Notes: generated by a model not told the origin, from the letters alone. A DNA stretch of 64,000 nucleotides from Pardosa pseudoannulata (GCA_032207245.1 CM063510.1:52150993-52214992); one strand, 5' to 3'; counted from the stretch's first letter, positions 35,396 to 46,405 are shown. Numbers and translations are program-made.

Positions 35396-35567
35396 CACTG
35401 CTAAGCAGGAGACAACAGGATTCACACCGTTCTACCTAGTTCATGGACGTGAAGCCGAAACGACTCTGGACACGATGTTTCCATTCTGCCCTGATGATGC
35501 AACTAACGATTACATAGCCAAGACCATTTCCAGAGCAGAAGAGTCGCGTGAAGTACTTGGGATCTAA
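35334..35567 (+). pseudogene. Integrase middle fragment, second frame
   Basis: After the shift near 35352 the protein continues as NWDEILPFVTFAYNTAKQ and GFTPFYLVHGREA, the conserved segment downstream of the catalytic Glu. It stops at 35565-35567 because of another single-base change near 35560. That point lies in a 28-bp segment (35547-35574) shared with 54364-54391. Confidence 0.88.
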
Positions 35568-35945
35568 ATCTAACAGCGCAAGATAAAGACCGTCGACGTT
35601 ATGACTCGAAGCACCGAATGGTGTTTTATAGTCCTGGAGACCTCGTATGGGTTTATACCCCGGTCCGAAAGGTCGGTCTTTCAGAGAAGCTCTTAAGGAA
35701 GGTATTTTGGTCCCTATCAAGTGTTGCGCCGTTTATCCGACGTTACCTATGAAGTGCAAGATTTCGATCCTGCCTCCCGAAAAAGAAAACCAAAAGACGT
35801 TGTCCATGTTTTACGTATGAAGCCATACCATGATCCGACGAAGCAGACCGAAAGTGAAGATGGACGAAATCCAGGTGTCGTTCTTCCGGAAGAGAAGTCA
35901 AAAGAAATTTACAAGGGACCTTTGACACGCTCCAGATCTAAATAG
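35562..35945 (+). pseudogene. Integrase C-terminal (GPY/F-like) fragment, two frames
   Basis: One frame reads RRRYDSKHR, FYSPGDLVWVYTP and LSEKLLRK. After a further extra G near 35702, another frame continues from QVLRRLSDVTYEV and ends at a TAG at 35943-35945. This is the non-specific DNA-binding tail with a GPY/F-type module. All four frame breaks in integrase (about 34855, 35352, 35560, 35702) look like single-base insertions. Confidence 0.85.
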
Positions 35946-35965
35946 CAGCGAGACGCTGTCTTTTT

Positions 35966-35978
35966 GAGAAAGGGGCAA
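35966..35978 (+). promoter_or_regulatory. Polypurine tract
   Basis: GAGAAAGGGGCAA directly precedes the TG of the 3' LTR. This is the usual primer for plus-strand DNA synthesis in LTR elements. Confidence 0.75.
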
Positions 35979-36315
35979 TGCCGCATAAAGAAGCTTAGCC
36001 AACGAGCTAAGTGGCCGAATGGTCAAAGCACGCGATCCAGACCCGAAGATTGTGGGTTCGATCCTTGCCGTGGCTGTTTATCCATAGTACGGATTTTTAA
36101 TTTAAAAATGTTATTTATTGTTTCCTTATGTTCTTGAACTTTCTAGATCTTTCTTTAATATGTAAATTATTTATTTCTCGAATATTCTGTTCGGGTATAA
36201 AAGCTGATACCCACTAGTTGTAGGCAACTTCTTGATCCTGTAAGGTTGCGAGTTGCTACTTAGCTTCAATAAATTGTTCTGTTAAGTTAAACGGTGTGTT
36301 CATTCAAATCTTCGT
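35979..36315 (+). repeat. 3' LTR of the gypsy element
   Basis: It begins TGCCGCATAAAG. TATA (GGGTATAAAAGCTG) is near 36193 and AATAAA near 36269. It ends at TTCGT, lacking the final GACA seen in the 5' LTR and solo LTR. The next bases, CATCTTTTGTAAAG, match 54399 onward, so the LTR edge coincides with a mosaic junction. Confidence 0.9.
36003..36075 (+). promoter_or_regulatory. tRNA-like module inside the LTR (Pol III A and B boxes)
   Basis: GAGCTAAGTGGCCGAATGG resembles an A box and GTGGGTTCGATCC a B box, about 40 bp apart as in tRNA genes. The solo LTR at 5978-6318 has a cleaner version, with TAGCTCAGTGGCCGAATGG and CCCGGAGATTGTGGGTTCGA. The head resembles that of the local SINE. Whether Pol III uses it is unknown. 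Confidence 0.7.
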
Positions 36316-36532
36316 CATCTTTTGTAAAGAAGACCTATGAATTTTGTTAATATTTGAATAAGGTCATTTCTCTTAGAAGGCAAAAATAGACTTCCATTAA
36401 TTGTTTCATTTTAATTAACATTTCATAGAAAAGAATATTTTAATGGTGCTTATGATATATAAACTTTATTCCAAATTGATGCTTTTTTGTTTTACTTTTT
36501 AAATTTAAATTAAAGGAGAAAGTCAAAATCGT

Positions 36533-37365
36533 CACTAAATAAAAATGTACCTATGTGGAGTTATTTAGGAATCCCTAAGGACAGTGCCCAATTTGAAGGG
36601 GGCAATGTTTTCCCCATGTTTGCGGTTTAAAGGCGGGTAAAGGGAGACCAATACATAAAAAGTTAAGAAGGGGGAGCAGAGTTCGGGAGTCGGAGACCAA
36701 AGGATATATATATATATATATATATAAAATGTTCCAGTGCATCCGCATTTCAGAATCACCCCCAATCATTTAAAAATCCCCAGACCAGTGGTGAGACTGA
36801 AGTAAGCAATGCTTGATAATGTATTATAAAAAAAGTAATACATTCACCAACAGTTCCCAACCTGAGTACCATTATTTTCGAAATTGGTTGGGGACGTTAT
36901 GTTTGCAACTGCGATCCAATCATACGAATTTGAAATTATGCCCTCTCACTTCTTTTTTTACCTAATTTGGGGTACTAAAGCTGGCACTAAGTAGAAAGTT
37001 TTGAAAAGCAAATTAACTATTAATCTCAGAGCCTGTGGTTAAATTTAAAGCTTAAATAATTAACACAACGCAAGACAAATAAAATTGATCATAGGTAAAT
37101 ACCTAAACCTAACAACAATGCTAAGTCATTTGAAGCATTCCCTAAAGTATGTTATGAATCATTATGCTTTTCAAGAGAAAATATCGATTAATGCTCTTAA
37201 CTAATTCGGCAAATGTACATACAACACATGATGACTTGAAAAATTTTTTTAACTAATTGAGCTGAAAAAAGGTAGCGGAGGCATACATACAGACTAAAGA
37301 TCTTTATTAGATACGCAAATATGTTATACAAGGACTGTCTTGTTATGATGATTTATAATCCGATA
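36533..37365 (+). repeat. Repeat W and transposon remnants, compressed copy of 54510-56390
   Basis: Blocks of near-identity to the 54-56 kb region appear in the same order: AAATGTACCTATGTGGAG, a GTTTTCCCCATGTTTGCGG segment, GGGGGAGCAGAGTTCGGGAG, ATGTTCCAGTGCATCCGCAT, TCACCAACAGTTCCCAACC, GAATTTGAAATTATGCCC, GCATTCCCTAAAGTATG, ACAACACATGATGACTTG and TACAAGGACTGTCTTG. Unrelated or deleted segments lie between, including a (TA)n run at 36702-36725 where the other copy has unique sequence. Confidence 0.88.
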
Positions 37366-37529
37366 TTTAAAGTGAATTGTTGCATCACTGCGAATATCTT
37401 TACATTTGCTTTCTCTCAAAAATCCATGCCAAAAGTGGGTTTTGCATTCAGAAAGTTTTAATAAAATGATGAAGACATGTCGATAAGTCTATGGAATTAT
37501 TTTTAAAAATGGGATGCTATTATCTCAGC

Positions 37530-37830
37530 TGATCGGGCATCTGGTTGATAACATCCGGAGGAATCGCTTTATTGAACTGCTAACCGGACAGGTGTAAGTC
37601 AGGTTCCAAGGAACTCTAGGAGTTTTCAGTAATCGAGAGCAGTCTCGACGATCTATAATACATCATTAATTGATGTCTCCGGACAAACCTTTAGAGATCA
37701 AGGGAAGCTAATACTGCTACTTCGCTTACACTATATAAGGTTTCTGTCGTTCGAGACTCTTTCTTCGGGGTGCCATTGAAACTGACACTGGGGACACTTC
37801 ACCTACACCTTAATAAATTTCTGAGATAGA
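37530..37830 (+). mobile_element. LTR-like or promoter-like fragment
   Basis: A GC-richer block has ACTATATAAGG at 37730-37740, then TCGTTCGAGACTCTTTCTTCGG and AATAAA at about 37812. The TATA-to-polyadenylation spacing of about 80 bp fits the R region of an LTR. No TG/CA ends or second copy were found. Confidence 0.4.
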
Positions 37831-39095
37831 ATGATTAACCTTTTCACGACTGGAGTTTTCCTCATATTCGCGTAGATGAAGATGAGATTAAGCTAGTCCA
37901 TTCGATCACAATGATTTTAGACAAACGACGCTGCATTGAGTAATTATTAAGTTTGTAAAAGTATTCTCACGAAAGTAGGACTAATAATTAAAATTAATAA
38001 TAAGAATGACTCTGCCATTCTAGTAAAAACATTGCTAAATAATACATAAAATTCGTGAAACATAGGGGATTTAAATGCTTGGTGCATATCTTGACCAGTC
38101 CCATATTTTGATACTAAATCCACTTGGTTGATATATCAACAACCCATCCTCAAAAGGTTCAGATGGTTTTCGGTGTTAACAATCCTCTAATCCTATTCTG
38201 CTCTAAATAATGTCCTGTCACAAGGTAAAGAGGAGCTCAGTTCAAGAGTGCATAAAGGTAGCGTCCACTATTTCTACTATATACCGTTTTTTCTCACGAT
38301 AGTAGATAAGTCTGTAACTGGGAATTTAAGGTAACGAAAATTCGTTACAATACACATAGATGCTTCCATTCCCACACATACTCAGAGAGATAGAGAGAAG
38401 AATAGATAGAGAGATAGACCCTTGAAAGGGCCATCTTGTTCTAGTAATTTTATGTTAAAATACTTTTGTGATTAATTTATAAAATGGATGGTAATCTCCT
38501 CAGCATTATTTATTAATTAACCATCATAAGTAAAGAATGTAGCTTGTTGTCTAAAATAAATTTGATTTTAAAGACCATTTTTTAAGTATATTTAATAATA
38601 GATGGGATAGAAAGTGCCTACCCAGAAAAAAGAAAAAAAATTAAATATAAAACTGTACCATCTATTAAAATCATTTTAAATATTAAAAGAATCTTGATGG
38701 TTCGTATATTCCATAGCCTTATAAATATGATGTATTACAACAAGTGATGCATAAACCTGTAGATCCATAAGCAACTAGAAATGCGATACTAACCTAATAG
38801 CTTTAAACGCTGCTTTGTACGCGAAGTTTGTGTAGAGTGCATATTATAATGCGTCACATATAACTCAATCTCATAACAAAATGAAATTCATTTGAGGTAC
38901 TAAAGCTGTCTAGTTACATTAACGCGATGTTTTCCCCTTGGCGTGACACTTCCGACCGAATTTCTCTCTACTCATTTGATCCATTTTCAGTCTTTTCATA
39001 AAACCATCGGCCATTTTATGAAGGACTCGAAAGAAAATACTTGAGATATAGAATATGAAATAGGGGATATAAAAGAGTGGTCCTTCAGTTATATG
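37831..39095. other. AT-rich spacer
   Basis: Nothing beyond a short GATAGA run near 38390-38420. Confidence 0.45.
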
Positions 39096-39413
39096 AAAAA
39101 TATTTATTAATTCCATCAGATTAACTGAATGGATATTTTCTAATTTTCGTGCATTCCAAAGAAATAACAAGAATTTTAGCTAATGCTTTGAGAATATTAA
39201 TTGATTTTTATTATTAAAACTTTTATTAAACCCAACATCTTAAATCATAAGGGATTATAAAGCGTATTTTATAAATTTTGTTTAGCATGACCATAACAGC
39301 ATAAGTTTCTGAGTAATTAAATTATTTACGTCTTAATTAGATAGCTTTAAGTGTGCTAATATCACTATTATTCTGCTAAAGAGCTATTTAGATGTTGATA
39401 AACTGCTGAAAGC

Positions 39414-39510
39414 CCATTTCGAATGGCTACGAACGTCTATCCCAAAACCGGGATATGAACCAGCAATAATCAGTACCATAGACCATCACCCTACCCATCC
39501 GGCCATCATA
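39414..39510 (-). mobile_element. tRNA-SINE head, copy in tandem unit 1
   Basis: On the minus strand, GATGGCCGGATGGGTAGGGTG resembles an A box and GCTGGTTCATATCCCGG a B box, followed by GACGTTCGTAGCCATTCG, which is related to the SINE Z body. Confidence 0.65.
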
Positions 39511-39833
39511 AAACTCAATTATTTGAGGATGAGGCAACTCAAAATTTCAGTACTTTTAACATGACTTACTTATTAATTCCATCAGATTAACTGAATTTAT
39601 ATTTTTGATAATCCTAAAACAGTCTCCCATATTTCATTTCATCTATATATCTGTAATAAACCCAAACATCTTAAATCTTAAAGGATTGAAAAAGCATTTT
39701 TTAAATTTTGTTTAGCATGACTCTAACAGCATAACTTTTTGAGAAATTAAATTATTTAAGTATTAATTAGATAGTATCGTATACTTTTATACCAACACAT
39801 ACTTAGAGCTATCTAAGCTGGTGTGCAGTTAAT

Positions 39834-39920
39834 TTGGCTACGAACGTCTATCCCAAAACCGGGATATGAACCAGCAATAATCAGTACCATAGACCATCAC
39901 CCTACCCATCCGGCCATCAT
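39834..39920 (-). mobile_element. tRNA-SINE head, copy in tandem unit 2
   Basis: Practically identical to 39421-39510 and followed by the same AAAACTCAATTATTT, then by a (TA)n array. Confidence 0.65.
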
Positions 39921-39929
39921 AAAACTCAA

Positions 39930-39932
<3 letters not shown>

Positions 39933-39985
<53 letters not shown>
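39933..39985. repeat. (TA)n microsatellite
   Basis: Pure TA array of about 26 units. Confidence 0.95.
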
Positions 39986-39991
39986 GTTTAA

Positions 39992-42500
39992 CTGCACAAC
40001 AGTTGAAACAGCTATTAAATCTTTCTCAACCATACTTAACCAAATAAATGTTTTAAAAATGGGAAAGAAATTGTTTTGTTTAATTAATTCTTTTATATTT
40101 TATGTAATTAAGTATTAATTAGATACTTCATTAGAGCCTTAAATATAACAATCTCATAACGCAGATGTTGATATACTGCATAATGTCCATTTCGAATGGA
40201 AAATTTCAGTTTTATATTGCATTCTCATAAAAAGTTGGTATTTTTTGTGTTAACGATTCTAAGATCTACAATTTGTTTGAACTGTTTTTTGAAAAAATGG
40301 TGTTTTTTGAACCTCAATTATTTGAGGAAGAGACGACAAAAATTTCAGTACATATGATTTTCAACTTTCGGAATTCTTATGAACATTGTATTGCGAATAT
40401 GGGCAGAGATGCTATAAAACAAGTTTCTTTCTCGAAGCTTACAGTTTTTGTAAAGTAGATAGCAGTTAATAGGATTTTAATAAAAGAAGAAATATCATTT
40501 AATATAAATAACATATTAGAAAATACAGGCAATTTTTTGTAACGTTTAAATATCAATAAGTTGAAATCTTGAGAGGATAGCAAAAAAGAGAAGTGACACT
40601 TATGAAAGAATCGAAGGATATAGTAAACATTATTTTAACGGACAATTTCTATCAAATTGTGTCTTTTGACAGTTTTAGGTTTTAATACCGGTTGTTAATT
40701 GCCAAAACTGAGGGGATTTCAAATTGTCGGTTGAAATATAGTGTAGCAATGTATTTTTTTACTGAATAACTTAATGCATATTTGCTAGGAATTATGTAAG
40801 AGGATTAAATTTTAGCTTAATTCTTCAATCTACAAAATATGAATACGCATACAAGTAATAAAACATGTTGTTCTTCCATAGGAATAATATTGAAAATATC
40901 TTTCCTCTGCGAATGTACGCACACACAACGTGTTAACTAATTATAGATTGATTTCAATATTTTTTTTTATTTTTATTAGAAAGATTCCAAACATCATAAG
41001 ATTATTAAATTAATAATAATCCCGTTAGACATAATCTATTGATCAAAATTTATTTCTACAAATATAAAAGTGAAAATTGTTGTGTATTGAACCAATTATC
41101 AGGCCATCATTATACAATTTTATAAAAACTTTGACAACAATTATTCAATATTTTAGAAAAAAAATTTCTTATGAAAAACACTGTAGATCTTTATAAACCA
41201 TCGGGTTCTTTAATTGCCAATTTTTAAGTCTATCAAACATTTTAAATAATTATGTTAGATGTCTACTTAAATTAATCGCATCCTATAGTTTGAAAGTTCA
41301 TTACCTTAGTTACCCATAGTAGGCCCGGGTTTTAACAGATGTTTCTAAAACTAATTACTCAGCTGTGTATGTGTCTACAGTTCTTAACTACTGTCTTAGG
41401 ATATTATATTTGAAATATTGTGACGGAAATATATAAAATTTTCTTGGTAATAGAAAATTTTAATCTAAAATATAATTTTTCTCAAAACCCGTTATTCTGG
41501 TTGATTTTCAGAATCAATAGTTTTGCAAGAATATCCAGAGTGCGCAATTCGTAATTGGATACTGTCATTAATATTGCAGTCATAAATTCAATAATGTTCA
41601 CAATTTCGTATCCACCCCTAACGCCTGATTTAGAAAATTGATATGTTTGTGCGCTTTTAGACACGAGAATTACACGATCTTTTATTATAATTAACTGTAA
41701 AAAAAAAGAATGAAAAAGGGGGACAGAAAAGTATCCTAGACAGTACTCCATCCCTACTGACACCATTTACAAGGATTATACGTGACATATCTTCGTATAT
41801 TAGTGTATTGAAGTTGTAAATCCGATGATATAAATTTTCTCAAACATACTTTAGAATAAGCGTAGTGATCTTTTCCATATTTACCACCCACTATTGTAGC
41901 TTTGGGTATACTTATCACCCACCAATTCTTCACTAATTAATTTTTGGTAACTGCAAAGTAATAAACAATTTCCAGCGAAGGTTAAGCAAAAATATGTATT
42001 TATTTTTATTAGTTAAATTCATTCTTTCTGCATATTTGGATAAGCACGAAACGGAATTCAATGCATTTCTGCTTATCCATACTACACATACTAGTATTTG
42101 AAACGAAAAGTCTTGGAGACTATTAACCGGAAAGCAAAATTCTTGGAAAACTAGTTCGTTTCAGAACTCAAAAGTCAACATTTTTCCATTGGAAAGTGTA
42201 GAAAATGTGGTTCAACGAATTAAAGCCAAACGTCTTATTTTAAGGAGAGTTTGGAAAATAGTGGACATTTTCATGAATTATTTCAATCATATATCATTTG
42301 TAGCAAAGAGAGTAGCTAAAATAGGGATTATGAACTGCTAACATATGTACCCTCTTGAAAAATGAATAGAACTCAACTAGTTGTTTGCTTAAAACTAGAC
42401 TCTACAACAAAATGACTATATTTTTACTGTTATTGGAGGGCAGAGAACATAGTCTTGATCATAAGGTCTACAATCTTCCTGCTTGTGACTTTTACATTTT
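39992..42500. repeat. Segmental duplicate, copy 1 (partner 46763-49570)
   Basis: The two regions are collinear, with many blocks close to identity, for example GCACAACAGTTGAAACAGCT, CTTCATTAGAGCCTTAAATA, GAACATTGTATTGCGAATAT, ATCCTAGACAGTACTCCATC and a 185-bp block (42316-42500 against 49386-49570) that appears identical. Between blocks each copy has unrelated segments or gaps. I found no gene in it. Confidence 0.9.
40902..40960. mobile_element. piggyBac-like terminus fragment
   Basis: Read on the minus strand, TTAACACGTTGTGTGTGCGTAC is the same terminus as in 12043-12595. The segment is missing from the partner copy near 48432, so it is one of the copy-specific patches. Confidence 0.55.
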
Positions 42501-43690
42501 GTAAATATTTATAATTTTGTCATTTGGGTAGACATTTTAAGAAATTTTTAAGCATCTTACGGGAATTATTTTTTTTCAGTAATTTAAGAAACTAAAGAGA
42601 TAATAAATAGTTTCATCTACTATAAAACTTTCCTTCACAATACTGCATTAACTCTAAACATATCAACACTATTATACTCATAATTAAGTGTCATAAGTAA
42701 CACATACCAATTTCTACCATAGCCAATCCAACTAACCAGACTTTGTTTTCTGACTGAGTGTATAGATTAAGGATATTGGTCATAAAATAAACAAATAAAC
42801 TCTGTTATAATTAAAAAAATTGTATATTATCAATTTTTAAGTATTACAGATAAAAAGAATAAGTATTTTTAATACATTATCCATCGCATTTTTTGCATAT
42901 ACATTACTGCTCATAACCAGTTATGGTATATTTAGTGCTAACCTTTGATAGAAAATAAATTTCAAGCTACGAAATTTTCTTTCTTATAAATCACAGCTCG
43001 TGATTAAACAGGCTACAATATTGTTTGAATTGGATACAAAATTGTTTCAATATCATATTTTATTTTACTTTCCGGAGTGCATGGTAGCTTATATTCAAAA
43101 CAATTATCTTAAATCTAAGCTATCTAAATTGGTGTACAGTTCATTTTAATATGTCATTAATAGCATTTACATTGCTGTCATATTTTAATATTTAACTATT
43201 TTCCTATTTGCTTTCTTGTATGTCATTTTTATATTTCCATTTTTAGCATATTTCTATTATTTTCTTTTGTTCAGTTTCAAAATGAAATCCTTTTAAAAAG
43301 CATGTTATTTTTAAATACCAGCTCCTGCTACCTGAAAATGCGAAGCTTCCAGAAATTAAACACAGAGTGTTAGTAAATTTGGTTATCCCGTGTCAAAATT
43401 TCACTAAAATTTTGTGGTAAATTTATTATTTCGTGAAAATGACTGTACACAAAAGCAGTATATAGTTATCAATATATATTAATATGCAAGTAAAATAGAT
43501 TCTTATGCGTAAGGAAAATATTATTAAATTTGGTACTACTCAATGTTTGTAAACGAGTTGAGAAAGAGAAACTAATTATATATTGTTATAAAATATTTAA
43601 TTAAACGGATTGTAATAAAATATTTAATTAAATTAAAAATTGCCATTATGTTATGCATCATAATATTTGTGCCTGTTAGTCTCACATATA
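42501..43690. other. AT-rich spacer
   Basis: Contains CTAAGCTATCTAAATTGGTGTACAGTT (43118 on, shown in part), related to a segment near 39810. Nothing else recognised. Confidence 0.4.
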
Positions 43691-44244
43691 GCATGGCACA
43701 GCATTAGCCATGGGATATGAACTGCTTTGTGGATGCAACGCTGTTACATTATTTTGAAGAAGTGGGAGAATGGGCACCTTGAATATTGTAATCAAACAAA
43801 ACTAGAATCGAGCAACTAAGTAATCTATCAATTTACTGAAAGGTGTTAAACCAGAAGCTGGTGTCAACGAATAACATTTGTGAAAGACTAAAATGGAACA
43901 TGACATGTATGACGATCACAACTCGTCATTGTATGACTAGGATAAAACAGAAATTATTCTACAATTAGTATTTTAAAGCAATTTGTAAACATGTTAGAAC
44001 ATCCCTTCAAAGATAAAGGTTCCAAACACAGATCCCCTATGTGGAAAAAGCCTTTCCCTTCCGGTTTAGTCATTTTTCTAGACATATTTTTGAAAGAATA
44101 ACTCATTCAAAACTCATTGACGGGTTGATTGTTTGGTGATAAAATAATTAAAAGCAAAGACCTGATTCTTCAAGATATAAGATAGTAAATGATATCAATA
44201 AATTGAGTGCAAAGATAAAATTGTACATAGTCTGTAGAAAGTCA

Positions 44245-44292
44245 CAAATAAAGACATATCATGCAAATGTATTTTTGATATGTCTTTATTTG
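44245..44292. repeat. Perfect 17-bp-stem hairpin at unit junction 1
   Basis: CAAATAAAGACATATCA and its exact complement flank a loop of about 14 bases. Confidence 0.95.
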
Positions 44293-45009
44293 TGTCTTTT
44301 AAGTGGGAGAATGGGCACCTTGAACTCTGTAAAGAAACAAACCACTGAAAGATGTTACTGAAAGTGTACTGATACTGAATGATGTTACTGAAAGATGTTA
44401 CTGATGTTTATGAAAGATGTTACCCAGAAACTGCTGTTAACGAATAACATTCGTGAAAGAATAAAATTTAACAGGACATGTATGGCGATCACAACTTGTC
44501 ATTGTATGACGAGGGTAAAAGAGAAATTATTTTATAGTTAGTATTTTAAAGCCGTTTTTAAATTATTAGGAACACCCCTTGAAAGAGTAGGTTCCAAACA
44601 TACAGCCCCTAAGTGTAAAAAGCTTTTCCCTTCCGGTTTAATCATTTTCTCGACATATTTTTGAAAAAAAAAAGACTCATATTAAACTCATTGAAGGGTT
44701 GATTTTTTCGTGATAATATAATTGAAATCACTAAGACCTGATTCTTTAAGATATGATACAGTAAATGATATCAATAAATTGAATGTCAAGATAAAATTGC
44801 ACAAAGTAATGTAAATGTCACTCTATCTAAAGAAACAGATGTCAAACTGTAATGGACAGTATTTACTCAGAACTCTAGATGTCCCGGCGTTAAAGTGCAG
44901 GCTTGACAAATAAGACAATATTTGAACTGACACAGTACTTGAAATTGAAGTAAAGCTGCTTACAATAAAAATTTCATAAACTGTATAACATGAAATCTGT
45001 AAACTTGAC

Positions 45010-45178
45010 TAAAACTCAGTAAAGCATAAAACTCGATAAGGAATAAAACTCGATAAGGAATAAAACTCGATAAAGAATAAAACTCGATAAAGAATAAAAC
45101 TCGATAAAGAATAAAACTCGATAAAGAATAAAACTCGATAAAGAATAAAACTCGATAAAAAATAAAACTTGACAAAAA
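45010..45178. repeat. 17-bp minisatellite, about nine copies
   Basis: The unit is AAAACTCGATAAAGAAT with GG or AA variants. Since 17 is not a multiple of 3, an open frame through it repeats every 17 residues. The minus-strand open frames here come from this array and are not genes. Confidence 0.95.
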
Positions 45179-45403
45179 CAACTGTCTTTCAGAATTGCAC
45201 TCCACACCACGTTAACTCATAAGGCTGAATCTCGGCATCAAGCTAGTTGCATTCACTCCAAAACCTTGAATGCAACCCCACTACACCACGTCGGTATAAA
45301 TACTGCAACACCTCTTGCTGTACCTCAGAAAGGTTTAACAATATCGCCATCTACAGCGAAAAAAGCTGAACAAAACTCGAACACAAAGTCTTGTAGAAAG
45401 TCA

Positions 45404-45451
45404 CAAATAAAGACATATCATACAAATGTATTTTTGATATGTCTTTATTTG
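45404..45451. repeat. Perfect 17-bp-stem hairpin at unit junction 2
   Basis: Same arms as 44245-44292. The left arm alone recurs at about 45931 at the end of unit 3. Confidence 0.95.
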
Positions 45452-45980
45452 TATCTTTTAAGTGGGAGAATGGACACCTTTAACACTGTAAAGAAACAAA
45501 CCAGAATCGAACACTAAGTAATCTACCAATTTTTTGAAAGGTGTTACCCAGAAACTGCTGTTAATGAATAACACTTGTGAAAGACTAAAATAGAACATGA
45601 ATTGTAGACGATCATAACTGATCATTATACGTCAAGGGTAAACGAGAAATTATTCTACAGTTAGTATTTTAAAGCAATTTTTAAACGGGGAGAAGCATTT
45701 CTTCAAGGAGTAGGTTCCAAACTCATAGCCTGTGAGAAAAAAGCCTTTCCCAACCGGTTTTCTCATTTTTCCTACATATTTTCATCTCATTCAAAAGTCA
45801 TTGACGGCTTCATTGTTTGATGATAACACAGTTAAAATCACTAAGGCCTGATTCTTCAAGATATGAGATAGTAAATGATATCAATAAATTAAGTATAAAT
45901 ATAAAATTGCGCAAAGTCTGTAGAAAATCACAAATAAAGACATATTATACAAATGTATTTTTTGATATTGCAATATTATT

Positions 45981-46283
45981 GTAGGAAATACAGACAATAA
46001 TTAATACTGCATAGACATGTTCTTTTATTGACATAAAAATATAAAAAGACGAGATCAATAAGTAACTTTCACTAACATATCTCCCACTAAAGTATTAGTT
46101 ATGAAACAGTGTCAGTTCGAACATAAAGGATAGCTAATTAATTGCATTTTCGTCACTTTGGCATTTTGATAACACATTTTGTTTATCCAAATCAATATTT
46201 TACATAACATTAGATGTATTAACTAACTGATAGATCCCTGGCACTTATTTATTAACATTCTGCGCTATAGTCACTGAAAATCT

Positions 46284-46285
<2 letters not shown>
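45981..46285. other. AT-rich spacer
   Basis: Nothing recognised. Confidence 0.45.
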
Positions 46286-46367
<82 letters not shown>

Positions 46368-46405
46368 TGTGTATGTGTGTGCGTGTGCGTGCGTGCACAC
46401 ACACA
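46286..46405. repeat. (TA)n(TG/CG)n microsatellite
   Basis: Two TA arrays separated by a single missing base, then GTGTGCGTGTGCGTGCGTGC and CA repeats. Confidence 0.95.

Larger units (their letters stand above)
31424..36315 (+). mobile_element. Ty3/gypsy LTR retrotransposon, defective
   Basis: Two direct LTRs (31424-31746, 35979-36315) enclose gag, protease, reverse transcriptase, RNase H and integrase in Ty3/gypsy order, with a purine-rich GAGAAAGGGGCAA tract just before the 3' LTR. The LTRs are identical in their last roughly 170 bp but differ by several small indels in U3. The element is defective: most of gag is missing, integrase carries several frameshifts and an 85-bp foreign block, and both LTRs have damaged edges. 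The total length of about 4.9 kb is similar to complete family members, but the content is reduced. A solo LTR of the same family lies at 5978-6318. Confidence 0.95.
39098..39938. repeat. Diverged tandem duplication of about 430 bp carrying a SINE head
   Basis: TTATTAATTCCATCAGATTAACTG, AAACCCAACATCTTAAAT, TTTTGTTTAGCATGA-C, AACAGCATAA and AATTAGATAG occur in order in both 39098-39530 and 39568-39935. Both units end in the same SINE-like segment followed by AAAACTCAATTATTT. Since the flank is shared, the second SINE arose by duplication, not by a new insertion. Confidence 0.8.
43761..45980 (+). repeat. Three large tandem units separated by hairpins
   Basis: AAGTGGGAGAATGG-CACCTT begins units at about 43761, 44302 and 45461. 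Each unit then carries AACGAATAACA-TTGTGAAAGA, GACGATCA-AACT, AAGCCTTTCCC-TCCGGTTT, CCTGATTCTT-AAGATAT and GTAAATGATATCAATAAATT. Unit 1 is about 540 bp. Unit 2 is about 1160 bp because of an extra segment (44815-45395). Unit 3 ends near 45980 in a half-hairpin. Confidence 0.92.

Noticed and set aside
32415..35928. Several minus-strand frames of 60-142 codons across the gypsy element
   Set aside because: Antisense shadows of gag-pol with no domains of their own.
36003..36075. A genuine tRNA gene
   Set aside because: The boxes are tRNA-like, but an acceptor stem cannot be paired convincingly and the module recurs inside every LTR copy.
44960..45210. Two overlapping minus-strand frames with a 17-residue periodic sequence
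   Set aside because: Produced by the 17-bp minisatellite read in three successive frames.
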